This document shows, piece by piece, positions 35,007-43,514 of a stretch of 64,000 nucleotides of DNA. Under the pieces are notes generated by a model. It searched no databases. It was not told the DNA's origin and worked only from the letters and a program-made list of their open reading frames with translations. The translations under genes and the position numbers were made by a program. The stretch covers positions 1 through 64,000 of the forward strand of contig NZ_SMNQ01000027.1 in assembly GCF_004353505.1 (NCBI RefSeq), given 5' to 3'. Each line of letters begins with the position of its first letter. The first letter of the stretch is position 1. The DNA comes from Streptomyces sp. WAC05374. GTDB lineage: Bacteria > Actinomycetota > Actinomycetes > Streptomycetales > Streptomycetaceae.

Positions 35007-35318
35007 ATGACCGTGCAGCACGAGGCTGTGACCGCGGGCGCCGGCGAGGCCCTGGAGGTCTGGATCGACCAGGACCTCTGCACCGGCGACGGGATCTGCG
35101 CCCAGTACGCGCCGGAGGTCTTCGAGCTGGACATCGACGGCCTGGCGTACGTCAAGAGCACCGAGGACGAGCTGCTCCAGGACCCCGGCGCCACCACGCC
35201 CGTGCCACTGCCGCTGCTCCAGGACGTGGTCGACTCCGCCAAGGAGTGCCCCGGCGACTGCATTCACGTACGGCGCGTTTCGGACAAGGTGGAAGTCTAC
35301 GGGCCTGACGCGGAGTGA
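35007..35318 (+). CDS. ferredoxin (3Fe-4S/4Fe-4S type)
   Basis: A 103-residue small ferredoxin. Two cysteines in DLCTGDGICAQYAPEVF and two in AKECPGDCIHV could bind a single cluster; the pattern resembles P450-type ferredoxins but with CPGDC in the last part. An unusual ~25-residue stretch lies between the halves. The ATG at 35007 is preceded by AGAGGCAGGAA. No cytochrome P450 or reductase is adjacent, so its partner is unknown. It is divergent from arc and converges with the secreted-protein gene four bases away. Confidence 0.85.
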   Translation: MTVQHEAVTAGAGEALEVWIDQDLCTGDGICAQYAPEVFELDIDGLAYVKSTEDELLQDPGATTPVPLPLLQDVVDSAKECPGDCIHVRRVSDKVEVYGPDAE

Positions 35319-35322
35319 CCGC

Positions 35323-35895
35323 TCACGCACTCCGGGCTGCGGTGGCGGAGCGGACGAACTTGTCCCCCTCCCACCGCCACTTGACCGTCTCCCGCTGATC
35401 GGGGCAGCAGCTCGGCACGTCCGGTGAGGAGTAGCCGAACAGGGTCGCGCCGACCGCGCCGCCGCTCACCGAGACCTCGCTGACGCTGCGCCGCTCGCGG
35501 GGCTCCACCAGGGTGGCCACCACACGGGCTCCGGTGCCGGCACCCCGGGCGAGGACGTACAGGCCGCTCGGCGGGGTACCGGAACCCGCGCGGCAGTGCG
35601 CCGCCACGACCGTCTCCGGCCGGCCGTCGCCGTCGATGTCGCCCGTCGCCCGCTTCGCCACCACGCTGGGCGCTCCGGCGCAGTCGAGCGGATAGGTCAC
35701 GGCGGCCGGGTCGGGAGCCGGTGCGGGGGCGGGCGCCGCCGCTGTCGTGATGCCGCCCGTCTGGGAGGCGGTGGCGGCTTCGGGCTGGAGCATCGCGGCG
35801 CCGGCGACCACCGCGGCCATCGCCGCTGCCGTGGCCAGCCAGTGGATCGGCCGGGCGTGGGTGTGCGCGAGGTCCGGGACGGCGGAGGTCTGCAC
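35323..35895 (-). CDS. secreted protein with FG-GAP/VCBS-like repeat segment
   Basis: A 190-residue protein. An N-terminal hydrophobic segment (WLATAAAMAAVVAGAAML) acts as signal or anchor, followed by an Ala/Pro linker. Near residue 85 comes TGDIDGDGRPETVVAAHC, a calcium-loop-like DxDGDG element seen in FG-GAP/VCBS repeats. Four Cys in the mature part could form disulfides. The GTG at 35895 has GGAGA upstream. In mycobacteria a secreted lipoprotein gene lies at the comparable place beside mpa, but no homology is claimed. Confidence 0.65.
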   Translation of the reverse strand: MQTSAVPDLAHTHARPIHWLATAAAMAAVVAGAAMLQPEAATASQTGGITTAAAPAPAPAPDPAAVTYPLDCAGAPSVVAKRATGDIDGDGRPETVVAAHCRAGSGTPPSGLYVLARGAGTGARVVATLVEPRERRSVSEVSVSGGAVGATLFGYSSPDVPSCCPDQRETVKWRWEGDKFVRSATAARSA

Positions 35896-36030
35896 GCGGG
35901 GTGTCTCCTGTGGCTGTGCGGTGGGGTGGCCAGCATCGTGCCATACGTCACACCGGGGGCGGAACAGGGGGGTCGGGCCGCGTTGTCCTTCGAGCGGGGC
36001 GGGTTCGGGGGCGCGTGCGCCGAACGTGGA

Positions 36031-36081
36031 GGCGCCGCCGTCGAGTTCCCCGCCGGGTGGCGGGAACTCGACGGCGGCGCC
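36031..36081 (-). terminator. very long hairpin (23 bp, one bulge) after trmI
   Basis: GGCGCCGCCGTCGAGTTCCC and following bases (36031-36054) pair with 36059-36081 apart from one bulged C. It lies 45 bases after the trmI stop and before the secreted-protein gene start region. Confidence 0.75.
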
Positions 36082-36125
36082 GGTGCGTTGTCGCGGCGTC
36101 AGGCCAAGGGGCCCCGGCCCGGGTA

Positions 36126-37013
36126 TCAGCCCTTGTTGGGGCCTTCGTAGTCCTCGCCGTACGCGCCCTTGGCGGGACGGCGGCGGCGCATCGGGGGCTC
36201 CACGCCGTCGGCGAGGCGGCGGGCGGTGACCAGGAAGCCGGTGTGTCCGATCATCCGGTGGTCGGGCCGGACGGCCAGGCCCTCGACGTGCCAGTTGCGG
36301 ATCATCGACTCCCAGGGCTGCGGCTCGGCGTAGCAGCCGATCTCGCGGATGGACTCGACGGTGCGCGCGAGCTGGGTGGTGGTCGCCACGTAGCAGCAGA
36401 GGATGCCGCCCGGGACGAGCGCCTTGGAGACGGCCTCCAGGCACTCCCAGGGGGCGAGCATGTCCAGGATCACGCGGTCGACGTCGGTGTCCGTCAGGTT
36501 GTCCTGGAGGTCGCCGACGGTGAGCTGCCAGGCGGGGTGCGGGCCGCCGAAGTACCGCTCGACGTTGCCCTTCGCGATCTCGGCGAAGTCCTCACGGCGC
36601 TCGTAGGAGTGCAGCATGCCGCTGTCGCCGATGGCGCGCAGCAGGAAGCTGCTGAGCGAGCCGGAGCCGACACCGGCCTCGACGACGCGTGCGCCGGGGA
36701 AGATGTCGGCGAACGCCAGGATCTGCCCCGCGTCCTTGGGGTAGACCACGGCGGCGCCGCGGGGCATGGACAGGACGTAGTCGGGGAGCAGGGGGCGCAG
36801 CGCGAGGTAGGCGACGTTTCCCGTGGTACGGACAACACTGCCCTCGGGAGCACCGATCAGCTCGTCGTGCGGGAAGGAACCCTTGTGGGTGTGGAAATTC
36901 TTCCCGGCCTCGAGCGTGAACGTGTAGTGGCGTCCCTTGGGGTCGGTGAGCTGGACCTGGTCCCCGACCTCGAAGGGCCCGCGACGGCGGGCGGCACCGG
37001 TCGGTTCGGACAT
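36126..37013 (-). CDS. trmI: tRNA (adenine(58)-N1)-methyltransferase TrmI
   Basis: A 295-residue SAM-dependent methyltransferase. The SAM loop VVEAGVGSGSLS at ~108-119, IYPKDAG-like VVYPKDAGQIL, and LDMLAPWE are typical. It methylates A58 in the T loop of tRNA, stabilising the tRNA core. A Lys/Arg/Tyr-rich tail ends the protein. It starts 18 bases after the site-2 protease stop, so the two genes are in one operon. The same neighbourhood with a RecB-like nuclease exists in mycobacteria (Rv2118c-Rv2119). Confidence 0.92.
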   Translation of the reverse strand: MSEPTGAARRRGPFEVGDQVQLTDPKGRHYTFTLEAGKNFHTHKGSFPHDELIGAPEGSVVRTTGNVAYLALRPLLPDYVLSMPRGAAVVYPKDAGQILAFADIFPGARVVEAGVGSGSLSSFLLRAIGDSGMLHSYERREDFAEIAKGNVERYFGGPHPAWQLTVGDLQDNLTDTDVDRVILDMLAPWECLEAVSKALVPGGILCCYVATTTQLARTVESIREIGCYAEPQPWESMIRNWHVEGLAVRPDHRMIGHTGFLVTARRLADGVEPPMRRRRPAKGAYGEDYEGPNKG

Positions 37014-37031
37014 GTGACCAGTGTATGGGCT

Positions 37032-38276
37032 TCAGGAACCCGGCCGTGCCATGGCCTGGACGAAGGCCCGCTCCACGTCCGCCGTGGACAGGACGCCATA
37101 GATCTCGCCGGACTCCTCGACCACCAGGTACTCGGTGGCCGGATTCGCGCGGAGCCGGTCCAGGAGTGCCTCGCCTGCCAGGTCCGCGGGGACCCTCATG
37201 CCGTCGGTGAGCTCCTGGGCGAGGCCGCTGACGGCGACCCAGGGGCGGCGGTGCTGGGGGACGCCCACGATGGCGGTCTCGCGGACCAGGGCCTGCGGCT
37301 CGCCCTGGCCGTCGACGACGACGAGGGCGCGGGCGCCGGCGTCGTTGGCGCGGCGGAGGGCCTCGGAGAGGGGGGTGTCGGACTCGACGGGGACGGCGCG
37401 CCGGGTGAGGGTGCGGGCGCGCAGTTCGGGCAGGTGCTCGCGCAACCGGGCCATGCGGAGGCTGTTGCCCGCTCCGGTCCAGATGATCGCGGCGAGGATG
37501 GCGGCGAGGAGCGCGTCCATCACGGTCGTCAGGCCGCTGATCTCGTGGGTCTCGTTGCCCAGCGCCCCGGTGTGGGTGAGCAGCGGGAGGCCGATGAGGA
37601 CGGTGACGGCCAGGGCGCGGCCGACCCAGGCGGCGGCGACGGTGCCGCTCATGGGCTTGCCGGTGACCTTCCAGACGACGGCGCGCAGCATGCGGCCGCC
37701 GTCGAGCGGCAGGCCGGGCAGGAGGTTGAAGGCCGCGACGATGAGGTTGGAGATCATCAGGCCGGCGAGCAGGACACCGGGCACGGTGCCGGGCTCGACG
37801 GCGTACATCGCGCCGTAGAAGACCGCCGCGAGGGCCAGCGAGAGCAGCGGGCCGACGAAGGCGAGCACGAACTCCCGGCCGGGGGTCTCGCACTCCTTCT
37901 CGATCTCGGAGACGCCCCCGAAGAACTGGAGCTGGATGCGGCGCACCGGCAGCTTGAAGCGGAGCGCGGCGATGGTGTGCGCCAGCTCGTGCACGAGGAC
38001 GGAGGCGTAGAAGGCGACCGCGAAGAACAGGGAGACCAGGTAGCGGGCGCCGCCGAGCTCGGGCAGGACTCTCTCGATCTGGTCGCCGAAGACCCAGGTG
38101 ATGAGGGCCGCGACCAAAAACCAGCTCGGGGCGACGTAGACGGGCACGCCGAAGAGGCGGCCCATCAGGATGCCGCCGCCTTCCCGTGGCCGCCGCGGTT
38201 TTCCGCTGTCGGGAGCGGCTCCGGCCGGGTCGGACCGCGGGCGGGGGTGCTCGCCGCTCTCGTCGTCCTTGTTCAC
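37032..38276 (-). CDS. site-2 protease family metalloprotease with CBS domains
   Basis: A 414-residue M50 intramembrane protease. The zinc motif HELAH is at 96-100 and the second motif NLLPGLPLDGGR near 195-206, within about six membrane helices. The C-terminal ~110 residues form a pair of CBS domains, a nucleotide-sensing module. It probably cuts a membrane-bound regulator (anti-sigma factor or similar), but no partner is next to it. The GTG at 38276 is used. The upstream region is shared divergently with the RecB-family nuclease. Confidence 0.88.
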   Translation of the reverse strand: MNKDDESGEHPRPRSDPAGAAPDSGKPRRPREGGGILMGRLFGVPVYVAPSWFLVAALITWVFGDQIERVLPELGGARYLVSLFFAVAFYASVLVHELAHTIAALRFKLPVRRIQLQFFGGVSEIEKECETPGREFVLAFVGPLLSLALAAVFYGAMYAVEPGTVPGVLLAGLMISNLIVAAFNLLPGLPLDGGRMLRAVVWKVTGKPMSGTVAAAWVGRALAVTVLIGLPLLTHTGALGNETHEISGLTTVMDALLAAILAAIIWTGAGNSLRMARLREHLPELRARTLTRRAVPVESDTPLSEALRRANDAGARALVVVDGQGEPQALVRETAIVGVPQHRRPWVAVSGLAQELTDGMRVPADLAGEALLDRLRANPATEYLVVEESGEIYGVLSTADVERAFVQAMARPGS

Positions 38277-38353
38277 AGGTTCCCTTCGGTGTGAAGCGTC
38301 ACACGACGATCATGCAGTGTGGGAGGGTCTGGCGTCGATGGTATGCCGATCGG

Positions 38354-38375
38354 TGTCAGTGCCGGGCCGTAGGGT
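38354..38375 (+). promoter_or_regulatory. PafBC/RecA-NDp promoter of the RecB-family nuclease gene
   Basis: TGTCAGTG (38354-38361), eight bases, TAGGGT (38370-38375): all fixed positions of TGTCRGTG-N8-TAnnnT match. The ATG follows eight bases later. Confidence 0.75.
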
Positions 38376-38383
38376 TCTGTGCC

Positions 38384-39409
38384 ATGACCACGAGCCCCTC
38401 CAGCTCCCCGAGCCCGTCCTCCGCCCCGAGCCCGGCCGGCCCGTCCGGCGCGGGCGACGACCCGACGGGCGCGGCAGGCCCGACGGGCCCGGCAGGCCCG
38501 GCCGACCCGGTCGCGACAGCCGACCCGGTCGCGGCCGGCGCGCCCCAGCAGGCCGGACCGGCCGGTGACGGCGGGCCCGTGGGCGCGCGGCCGCCCGCCT
38601 CGCTGTCGCCGTCGCGGGCGAGCGACTTCATGCAGTGCCCGCTGCTGTACCGGTTCCGGGTGATCGACAAGCTGCCGGAGAAGCCCAGTGCGGCGGCGAC
38701 GCGCGGCACGCTGGTGCACGCCGTGCTGGAGCGGCTCTTCGACGACCCGGCGGTGGAGCGGACCGTGCCGCGGGCGAAGGCGATGGTGCCGGGGCAGTGG
38801 ACGCGGCTGCTGGAGTCCAGGCCGGAGCTCGGGGAGCTGTTCGCGGGGGACGCGGACGGGGAGCTGCTGGCGCGCTGGCTGTCGGAGGCGGAGCAGCTCG
38901 TCGAGCGGTGGTTCACGCTGGAGGACCCGACGCGGCTGGAGCCGGCGGAGCGGGAGCTGTTCGTGGAGACCGAGCTGGAGTCGGGGCTGCGGCTGCGGGG
39001 GGTGATCGACCGGGTCGACGTGGCGCCGACGGGCGAGGTGCGGATCGTCGACTACAAGACGGGCAAGGCACCGCGTCCGGAGTACAGCGAGGGCGCGCTG
39101 TTCCAGATGAAGTTCTACGCCCTGGTGGTCTGGCGGCTGAAGGGTGTGGTGCCGCGCCGGCTCCAGCTCGTGTACCTGGGCAGCGGTGACGTGCTGACGT
39201 ACGACCCGGTGGAGGCGGGCCTGCTGCGGGTGGAGCGCAAGCTCCAGGCGTTGTGGGAGGCGATCGCCCACGCCACCGCCACGGGCGACTGGCGGCCGCG
39301 TCCGACGAAGCTGTGCGGGTGGTGCGACCACCAGTCGGTCTGCCCCGAGTTCGGTGGCACTCCCCCGGTGTATCCGCTGCCCGTCGTCCCGGCGCCACGG
39401 CCGGAGTGA
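38384..39409 (+). CDS. RecB-family exonuclease (PD-(D/E)XK)
   Basis: A 341-residue nuclease. A ~70-residue Ser/Pro/Gly/Ala linker precedes the domain, which begins SPSRASDFMQCPLLYRFRVID. The catalytic motifs are GVIDRVDV and the EVRIVDYKTGK block (Asp and the QxxxY-like QMKFYALV), and three C-terminal cysteines (CGWCDHQSVC) with the early Cys suggest a 4Fe-4S cluster as in AddB/Cas4-type nucleases. It should process DNA ends in repair. The ATG at 38384 lies just eight bases after the promoter -10 box, so the mRNA is nearly leaderless. Confidence 0.88.
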   Translation: MTTSPSSSPSPSSAPSPAGPSGAGDDPTGAAGPTGPAGPADPVATADPVAAGAPQQAGPAGDGGPVGARPPASLSPSRASDFMQCPLLYRFRVIDKLPEKPSAAATRGTLVHAVLERLFDDPAVERTVPRAKAMVPGQWTRLLESRPELGELFAGDADGELLARWLSEAEQLVERWFTLEDPTRLEPAERELFVETELESGLRLRGVIDRVDVAPTGEVRIVDYKTGKAPRPEYSEGALFQMKFYALVVWRLKGVVPRRLQLVYLGSGDVLTYDPVEAGLLRVERKLQALWEAIAHATATGDWRPRPTKLCGWCDHQSVCPEFGGTPPVYPLPVVPAPRPE

Positions 39410-39477
39410 GGCGGCTCGGTCCGGGTGGGACGGTCAGGGCAGAATGGGCCGGACAGCCGAGCCTTGGAGGAGTACCT

Positions 39478-40149
39478 GTGGCCATCCGCGTCCTACTGGT
39501 CGACGACCAGCCGCTGCTGCGCACCGGTTTCCGGATGATTCTCGAGGCGGAGCAGGACATCGCGGTCGTCGGTGAGGCCGGCGACGGCCTCCAGGCGCTC
39601 GACCAGGTGCGGGCGCTCCAGCCCGATGTCGTGCTGATGGACATCCGGATGCCCCGGATGGACGGTGTGGAGGCGACCCGGCAGATCACCGGGCCGGGCC
39701 GGGACGGTCCGGCGAAGGTGCTGGTGCTGACGACGTTCGACCTCGACGAGTACGTGGTGGAGGCGCTGCGTGCCGGGGCCAGCGGCTTCCTGCTGAAGGA
39801 CGCGCCGGCCAATGAGCTGGTGCAGGCGATCCGGGTGGTCGCGGCGGGCGAGGCGATGCTCGCGCCGAGCATCACGCGCCGGCTGCTCGACAAGTACGCG
39901 GACCACCTGCCGTCGGGCGAGGAGCCCGTGCCGGACGCGCTGAACACGCTGACGGACCGTGAGGTCGAGGTGCTGAAGCTGGTGGCGCGCGGCCTGTCGA
40001 ACGCGGAGATCGCCGCGGACCTGTTCGTCAGCGAGACGACGGTCAAGACGCATGTGGGCCATGTGCTGACCAAGCTGGGCCTGCGTGACCGCGTCCAGGC
40101 CGCCGTGTACGCGTACGAGAGCGGTCTGGTGCGCCCCGGCGCCCAGTGA
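39478..40149 (+). CDS. NarL/FixJ-family response regulator (orphan)
   Basis: A 223-residue two-component regulator. The receiver domain has the DD pair at 9-10, phospho-acceptor Asp55 in VVLMDIRMP, Thr in LTTFD and Lys in LLKDA. The C-terminal LuxR HTH (LTDREVEVLKLVARGLSNAEIA) binds DNA. The GTG at 39478 follows TTGGAGGAG. No histidine kinase gene is in the window, so its sensor is elsewhere or it works without one. A strong hairpin separates it from the convergent binding-protein gene. Confidence 0.92.
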   Translation: MAIRVLLVDDQPLLRTGFRMILEAEQDIAVVGEAGDGLQALDQVRALQPDVVLMDIRMPRMDGVEATRQITGPGRDGPAKVLVLTTFDLDEYVVEALRAGASGFLLKDAPANELVQAIRVVAAGEAMLAPSITRRLLDKYADHLPSGEEPVPDALNTLTDREVEVLKLVARGLSNAEIAADLFVSETTVKTHVGHVLTKLGLRDRVQAAVYAYESGLVRPGAQ

Positions 40150-40212
40150 GCCGCCCCGGGTGCGGTGAGCCGGCCGGCTCGCGGTGAGCCGGCCGCCGTG
40201 CGACGACGGAAA

Positions 40213-40247
40213 AGCGGGGTGCCCGACCGGTGGTCGGGCACCCCGCT
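40213..40247. terminator. 16-bp hairpin between convergent genes
   Basis: AGCGGGGTGCCCGACC at 40213-40228 pairs perfectly with 40232-40247 around three bases. It serves both the response regulator and the binding-protein gene. Confidence 0.85.
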
Positions 40248-40262
40248 GACGTGTCGGGCGGG

Positions 40263-41852
40263 TCAGCCCTTCTTGATCTCCCAGAAGCGGAAGACGGTGG
40301 ACGCGTCCAGCGTCCACTCCAGGCCCGTGACGCCGTCGCGGGCGACCGCGTACTGCTTGCCCTGCCACAGCGGGAGGATCGGCAGGTCCTGGGCCACCAG
40401 GTCCTGGAGCTTGCCGAAGTCCTCGCCCGCGGCGGTGCGGTCGGGGGTCGCGGCGGTGCGCGGGACGAGGGTGCCGCTGATCTTCTTGTTGTCGTAGTTG
40501 TTGTTGAGGACGTTGCCCTCACCGAAGAACGGCTGCGTGAAGTTGTCGGGGTCCGGGTAGTCGGGGACCCAGCCCTTCACGTACACGCCGTACTTGCCGG
40601 CCTTGATGTCCTTCTCGTACTGCCCGAACTCGACCGACTTGACGGTGGCGTTGAACAGGCCGCTGTCGTTGAGCTGCTTGGCGATGGCCTTCAGCTCCTC
40701 GTCGGTGGAGGGGCCGTAACGGCTGGGCGTCGACCACAGGGTGAGGTCGACCTTGCCGTTGACGTCGGCCGAGCGCAGCGCCTGCTTGGCCTTCTCGGGC
40801 TGCGGCTGGTCGCCGTACTCGTTGACGAAGGCGGTGTTGTGGCCGACGATGCCCGCCGGGATGATCGAGTACAGCGGGGTGGCGGTCGACCGGTAGATGT
40901 TGTTTACGAGGGCGTCGCGGTCGACGAGGTAGGCGATGGCCTTGCGGACGCCCAGCTTGCCGACGACCGGGTCGTCGACGTTGAACACCAGGTGCTGGAC
41001 CTCGGCGCTGGAGCCCTCGATGACCTCGAACTCGCTCTCGGCCGACGTGTCGGCCGCCTGGATCTCGGCGATGTCGGCCGCGGCGAGGCCACGGTACGCG
41101 ACGTCGATCTCGCCCTTCTGCATGGCCGTGGCCAGCGCCTTGCGGTCGCCGTGGAAGAACTTCAGCTTGACGCCGCCGTTCTTGACCTTGGCCGTGCCCT
41201 GGTAGTTGGTGTTGGGCGAGAAGACGGCCTCGCCGTCGCCGAACGAGTCGAGCTTGTACGGGCCCGAGCCGACGGCCTTGCCGTCCGTGCGCAGCGCCCC
41301 GTCCTCGTACTCGCGGTGGTCGACGATGGAGCCGGCACCCGAGGCGATCTTGCTCGGGAAGGTGGCGTCGGGCACCTTCAGCGTGAAGACGACCGTCTTC
41401 TCGTCCGGTGTGTCGATCTTGCCGATGGTGGAGAGCAGCGGCGCGGGACCGTTCGGGTCGTTGATCTTCAGCGCCCGCTCGAAGGAGAACTTGACGTCCT
41501 CGGAGGTGAGGGGGTTGCCGTTGCTGAACTTCAGCCCGTCGCGCAGGGTGCAGCGGTAGACCTTGCTGCCGCCCTGGTCGAAGGAGCACTTGTCGGCCGC
41601 TTCCGGCTGGGGCACCGAGGCGCCCTTGGGGAAGCTGAGCAGGGACTGGAAGACGTTGTTGAACAGCAGCCACGAGCCCGGGTCGTAACCGGCGGCGGGG
41701 TCCGTCGCCAGAACCTCGTCGGACATGCCGACGGTCACCGAGCCGCCGGAGTCACCGGCGCCGCCGCTCTTCTCCTCGCCGCAGCCGCTCAGCAGTGCGG
41801 CCGCAAGCCCCGCTGCGAGCGGGGCCGTCAGCCACTTGTTGTGTGCCTTCAC
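40263..41852 (-). CDS. family-5 extracellular solute-binding lipoprotein
   Basis: A 529-residue ABC-transporter binding protein. The signal peptide ends in the lipobox LLSGC, followed by a Gly/Ser linker. Family-5 marks include YRCTLRDGLKFSNGNPLTSEDVKFSFERAL and a C-terminal region around VKGWVPDYPDPDNFTQPFF. This family binds oligopeptides or nickel-like ligands. It is 63 bases downstream of a paralogous binding protein, but no permease or ATPase gene is nearby. The ligand is unknown. Confidence 0.9.
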   Translation of the reverse strand: MKAHNKWLTAPLAAGLAAALLSGCGEEKSGGAGDSGGSVTVGMSDEVLATDPAAGYDPGSWLLFNNVFQSLLSFPKGASVPQPEAADKCSFDQGGSKVYRCTLRDGLKFSNGNPLTSEDVKFSFERALKINDPNGPAPLLSTIGKIDTPDEKTVVFTLKVPDATFPSKIASGAGSIVDHREYEDGALRTDGKAVGSGPYKLDSFGDGEAVFSPNTNYQGTAKVKNGGVKLKFFHGDRKALATAMQKGEIDVAYRGLAAADIAEIQAADTSAESEFEVIEGSSAEVQHLVFNVDDPVVGKLGVRKAIAYLVDRDALVNNIYRSTATPLYSIIPAGIVGHNTAFVNEYGDQPQPEKAKQALRSADVNGKVDLTLWSTPSRYGPSTDEELKAIAKQLNDSGLFNATVKSVEFGQYEKDIKAGKYGVYVKGWVPDYPDPDNFTQPFFGEGNVLNNNYDNKKISGTLVPRTAATPDRTAAGEDFGKLQDLVAQDLPILPLWQGKQYAVARDGVTGLEWTLDASTVFRFWEIKKG

Positions 41853-41915
41853 AGGAACCTTGCCTCTGGATCTCTTCGCCGGCCGAGCCCGTGTGCCCGG
41901 CCGGATTACCGCAGG

Positions 41916-43514
41916 TCAGGCGATACCTCGGCCCAGCTCCCAGAGCTGGAGGTCCGAGGAGGTGTTCAGCGCCCACTCGACACCGGTCACATCGTCGCGG
42001 GCGGCGACGTACTGCTTGCCCTGCCACAGCGGCAGCACGGGCACGTCGGTGGCGACGATGTCCTGGATCTGCGCGAAGGCGGACGAAGCGGCGTTGCGGT
42101 CGGCCGCGCGGCGCGACTCGGGAAGGAGCCGGCTGCGCGTGGCGCTGTTGACGTAGGGGGTGTTCAGGAAGTTGTCCGCGTCGAGGAACGGCGCGATGTA
42201 GTTGTCGGGGTCCGGGAAGTCGGGGAACCAGCCGAGGCCGTACACGGCGTACTCACCGCGCTTCTGGGCGGGGCGGAACTCGGACCACTTGGCGCCTTCG
42301 GTGGTGACGTCGAAGAGGCCGGTGGCGTTGAGCTGGTCGCGCAGGGCGGCGAACTCCTTGGCGGTGCCGGCGCCGTAGTGGTCGCTGGTGTAGTGCAGCG
42401 TCAGCTTCACCGGGGTGCTGATGCCGGCGTCGCGCAGGATGCCGGCGGCCTTCTTGCTGTTGGGCTCGCCGTACTTGTTGAAGAAGGAGTTGGTGTGGGC
42501 GGTGATGCTGGAGGGGATCAGCGAGTACAGCGGGGTGGCCGTCGACCCGTACACCGACCGGGCGAGCCGGTTGCGGTCGACGACGGCCGCCATGGCCTGG
42601 CGGACCGCCTTGTCCTTGACGGACGGGGCCTCGGTGTTGAAGCCGAGGTAGCGGATCTCCAGGCCGGGGACCTCGGTGATCCTGATGCCCGGCTTGGGGT
42701 TGTCGTTGAGGTCCTTGACCTGCTCGGGCGACATCGTCCGGGTCATCATGTGGATGTCGCCGGACTCCAGGGCCTTGCCCATGGCGGTGGCGTCGTCGAA
42801 GGACCGCAGTACGACCTTGTCGTTGCGGACCTTGATGTCGCCCTTGTAGTTCTCGTTCTTGGTGAACACGACCTTGGTGACGCGTTCGCCGCTGACGTCG
42901 GCCTGCATGGTGTACGGGCCGGAACCGTCGACCTGGAAGCCGTCGCGGAGCTTGCCGGCCTCGTACTTCTCGCTGCTGAGGATGCCGGCGACGGGGGTGG
43001 AGAGCTTGTACGGGAACGTGGCGTCCGGGCTCTTCAGGTGGAAGACGACCTGGTCGTCGCCCTTGGTCTCGATCGTGTCGATGTTCGACAGGAGGCCGGC
43101 CGCGCCGTTGTCCGACTTGATGGCGAGGGCCCGCTCGATGGAGAACTTCACGTCCTTCGCGGTCAGCGCGGTGCCGTCGGCGAAGGTGAGGCCGGACCGG
43201 AGGGTGCAGCGGTAGCTCTCGCTCGCCCGGTCGGTGAAACCGCACTGGGAGGCGGCCTCGGGGACGGGGGCGCCACCGCCGCGCGGCACGTGCATCAGGG
43301 TCTGGACGGTCTGGCGGAGCACGTTCCAGACACCGGTGTCGTAGGCGAAGGCCGGGTCGAAGGGGGCGGAGGCGTCCTTGGTGGCGGCGAACTGGTCCGT
43401 GGTACCGACGACGATGGCGTCACCGCCGGAGCCGCCGCCGGTCCCGCCGCAGGCGGCGAGTACGGGGGCGAGCAGGCCGAGCACGGCCGGCAGCACCAAG
43501 GTCTTGCGGTTCAT
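41916..43514 (-). CDS. family-5 extracellular solute-binding lipoprotein (paralogue)
   Basis: A 532-residue paralogue of the next gene. Lipobox LAAC near residue 22; YRCTLRSGLTFADGTALTAKDVKFSIERAL and FPDFPDPDNYIAPFL are matching landmarks. Sequence has diverged clearly from its neighbour, so ligands may differ. The ATG at 43514 follows AGGAGA. Upstream lies a ~480-base gene-free stretch with inverted repeats that probably contains its control region. Both genes lack their own transporter parts. Confidence 0.9.
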   Translation of the reverse strand: MNRKTLVLPAVLGLLAPVLAACGGTGGGSGGDAIVVGTTDQFAATKDASAPFDPAFAYDTGVWNVLRQTVQTLMHVPRGGGAPVPEAASQCGFTDRASESYRCTLRSGLTFADGTALTAKDVKFSIERALAIKSDNGAAGLLSNIDTIETKGDDQVVFHLKSPDATFPYKLSTPVAGILSSEKYEAGKLRDGFQVDGSGPYTMQADVSGERVTKVVFTKNENYKGDIKVRNDKVVLRSFDDATAMGKALESGDIHMMTRTMSPEQVKDLNDNPKPGIRITEVPGLEIRYLGFNTEAPSVKDKAVRQAMAAVVDRNRLARSVYGSTATPLYSLIPSSITAHTNSFFNKYGEPNSKKAAGILRDAGISTPVKLTLHYTSDHYGAGTAKEFAALRDQLNATGLFDVTTEGAKWSEFRPAQKRGEYAVYGLGWFPDFPDPDNYIAPFLDADNFLNTPYVNSATRSRLLPESRRAADRNAASSAFAQIQDIVATDVPVLPLWQGKQYVAARDDVTGVEWALNTSSDLQLWELGRGIA

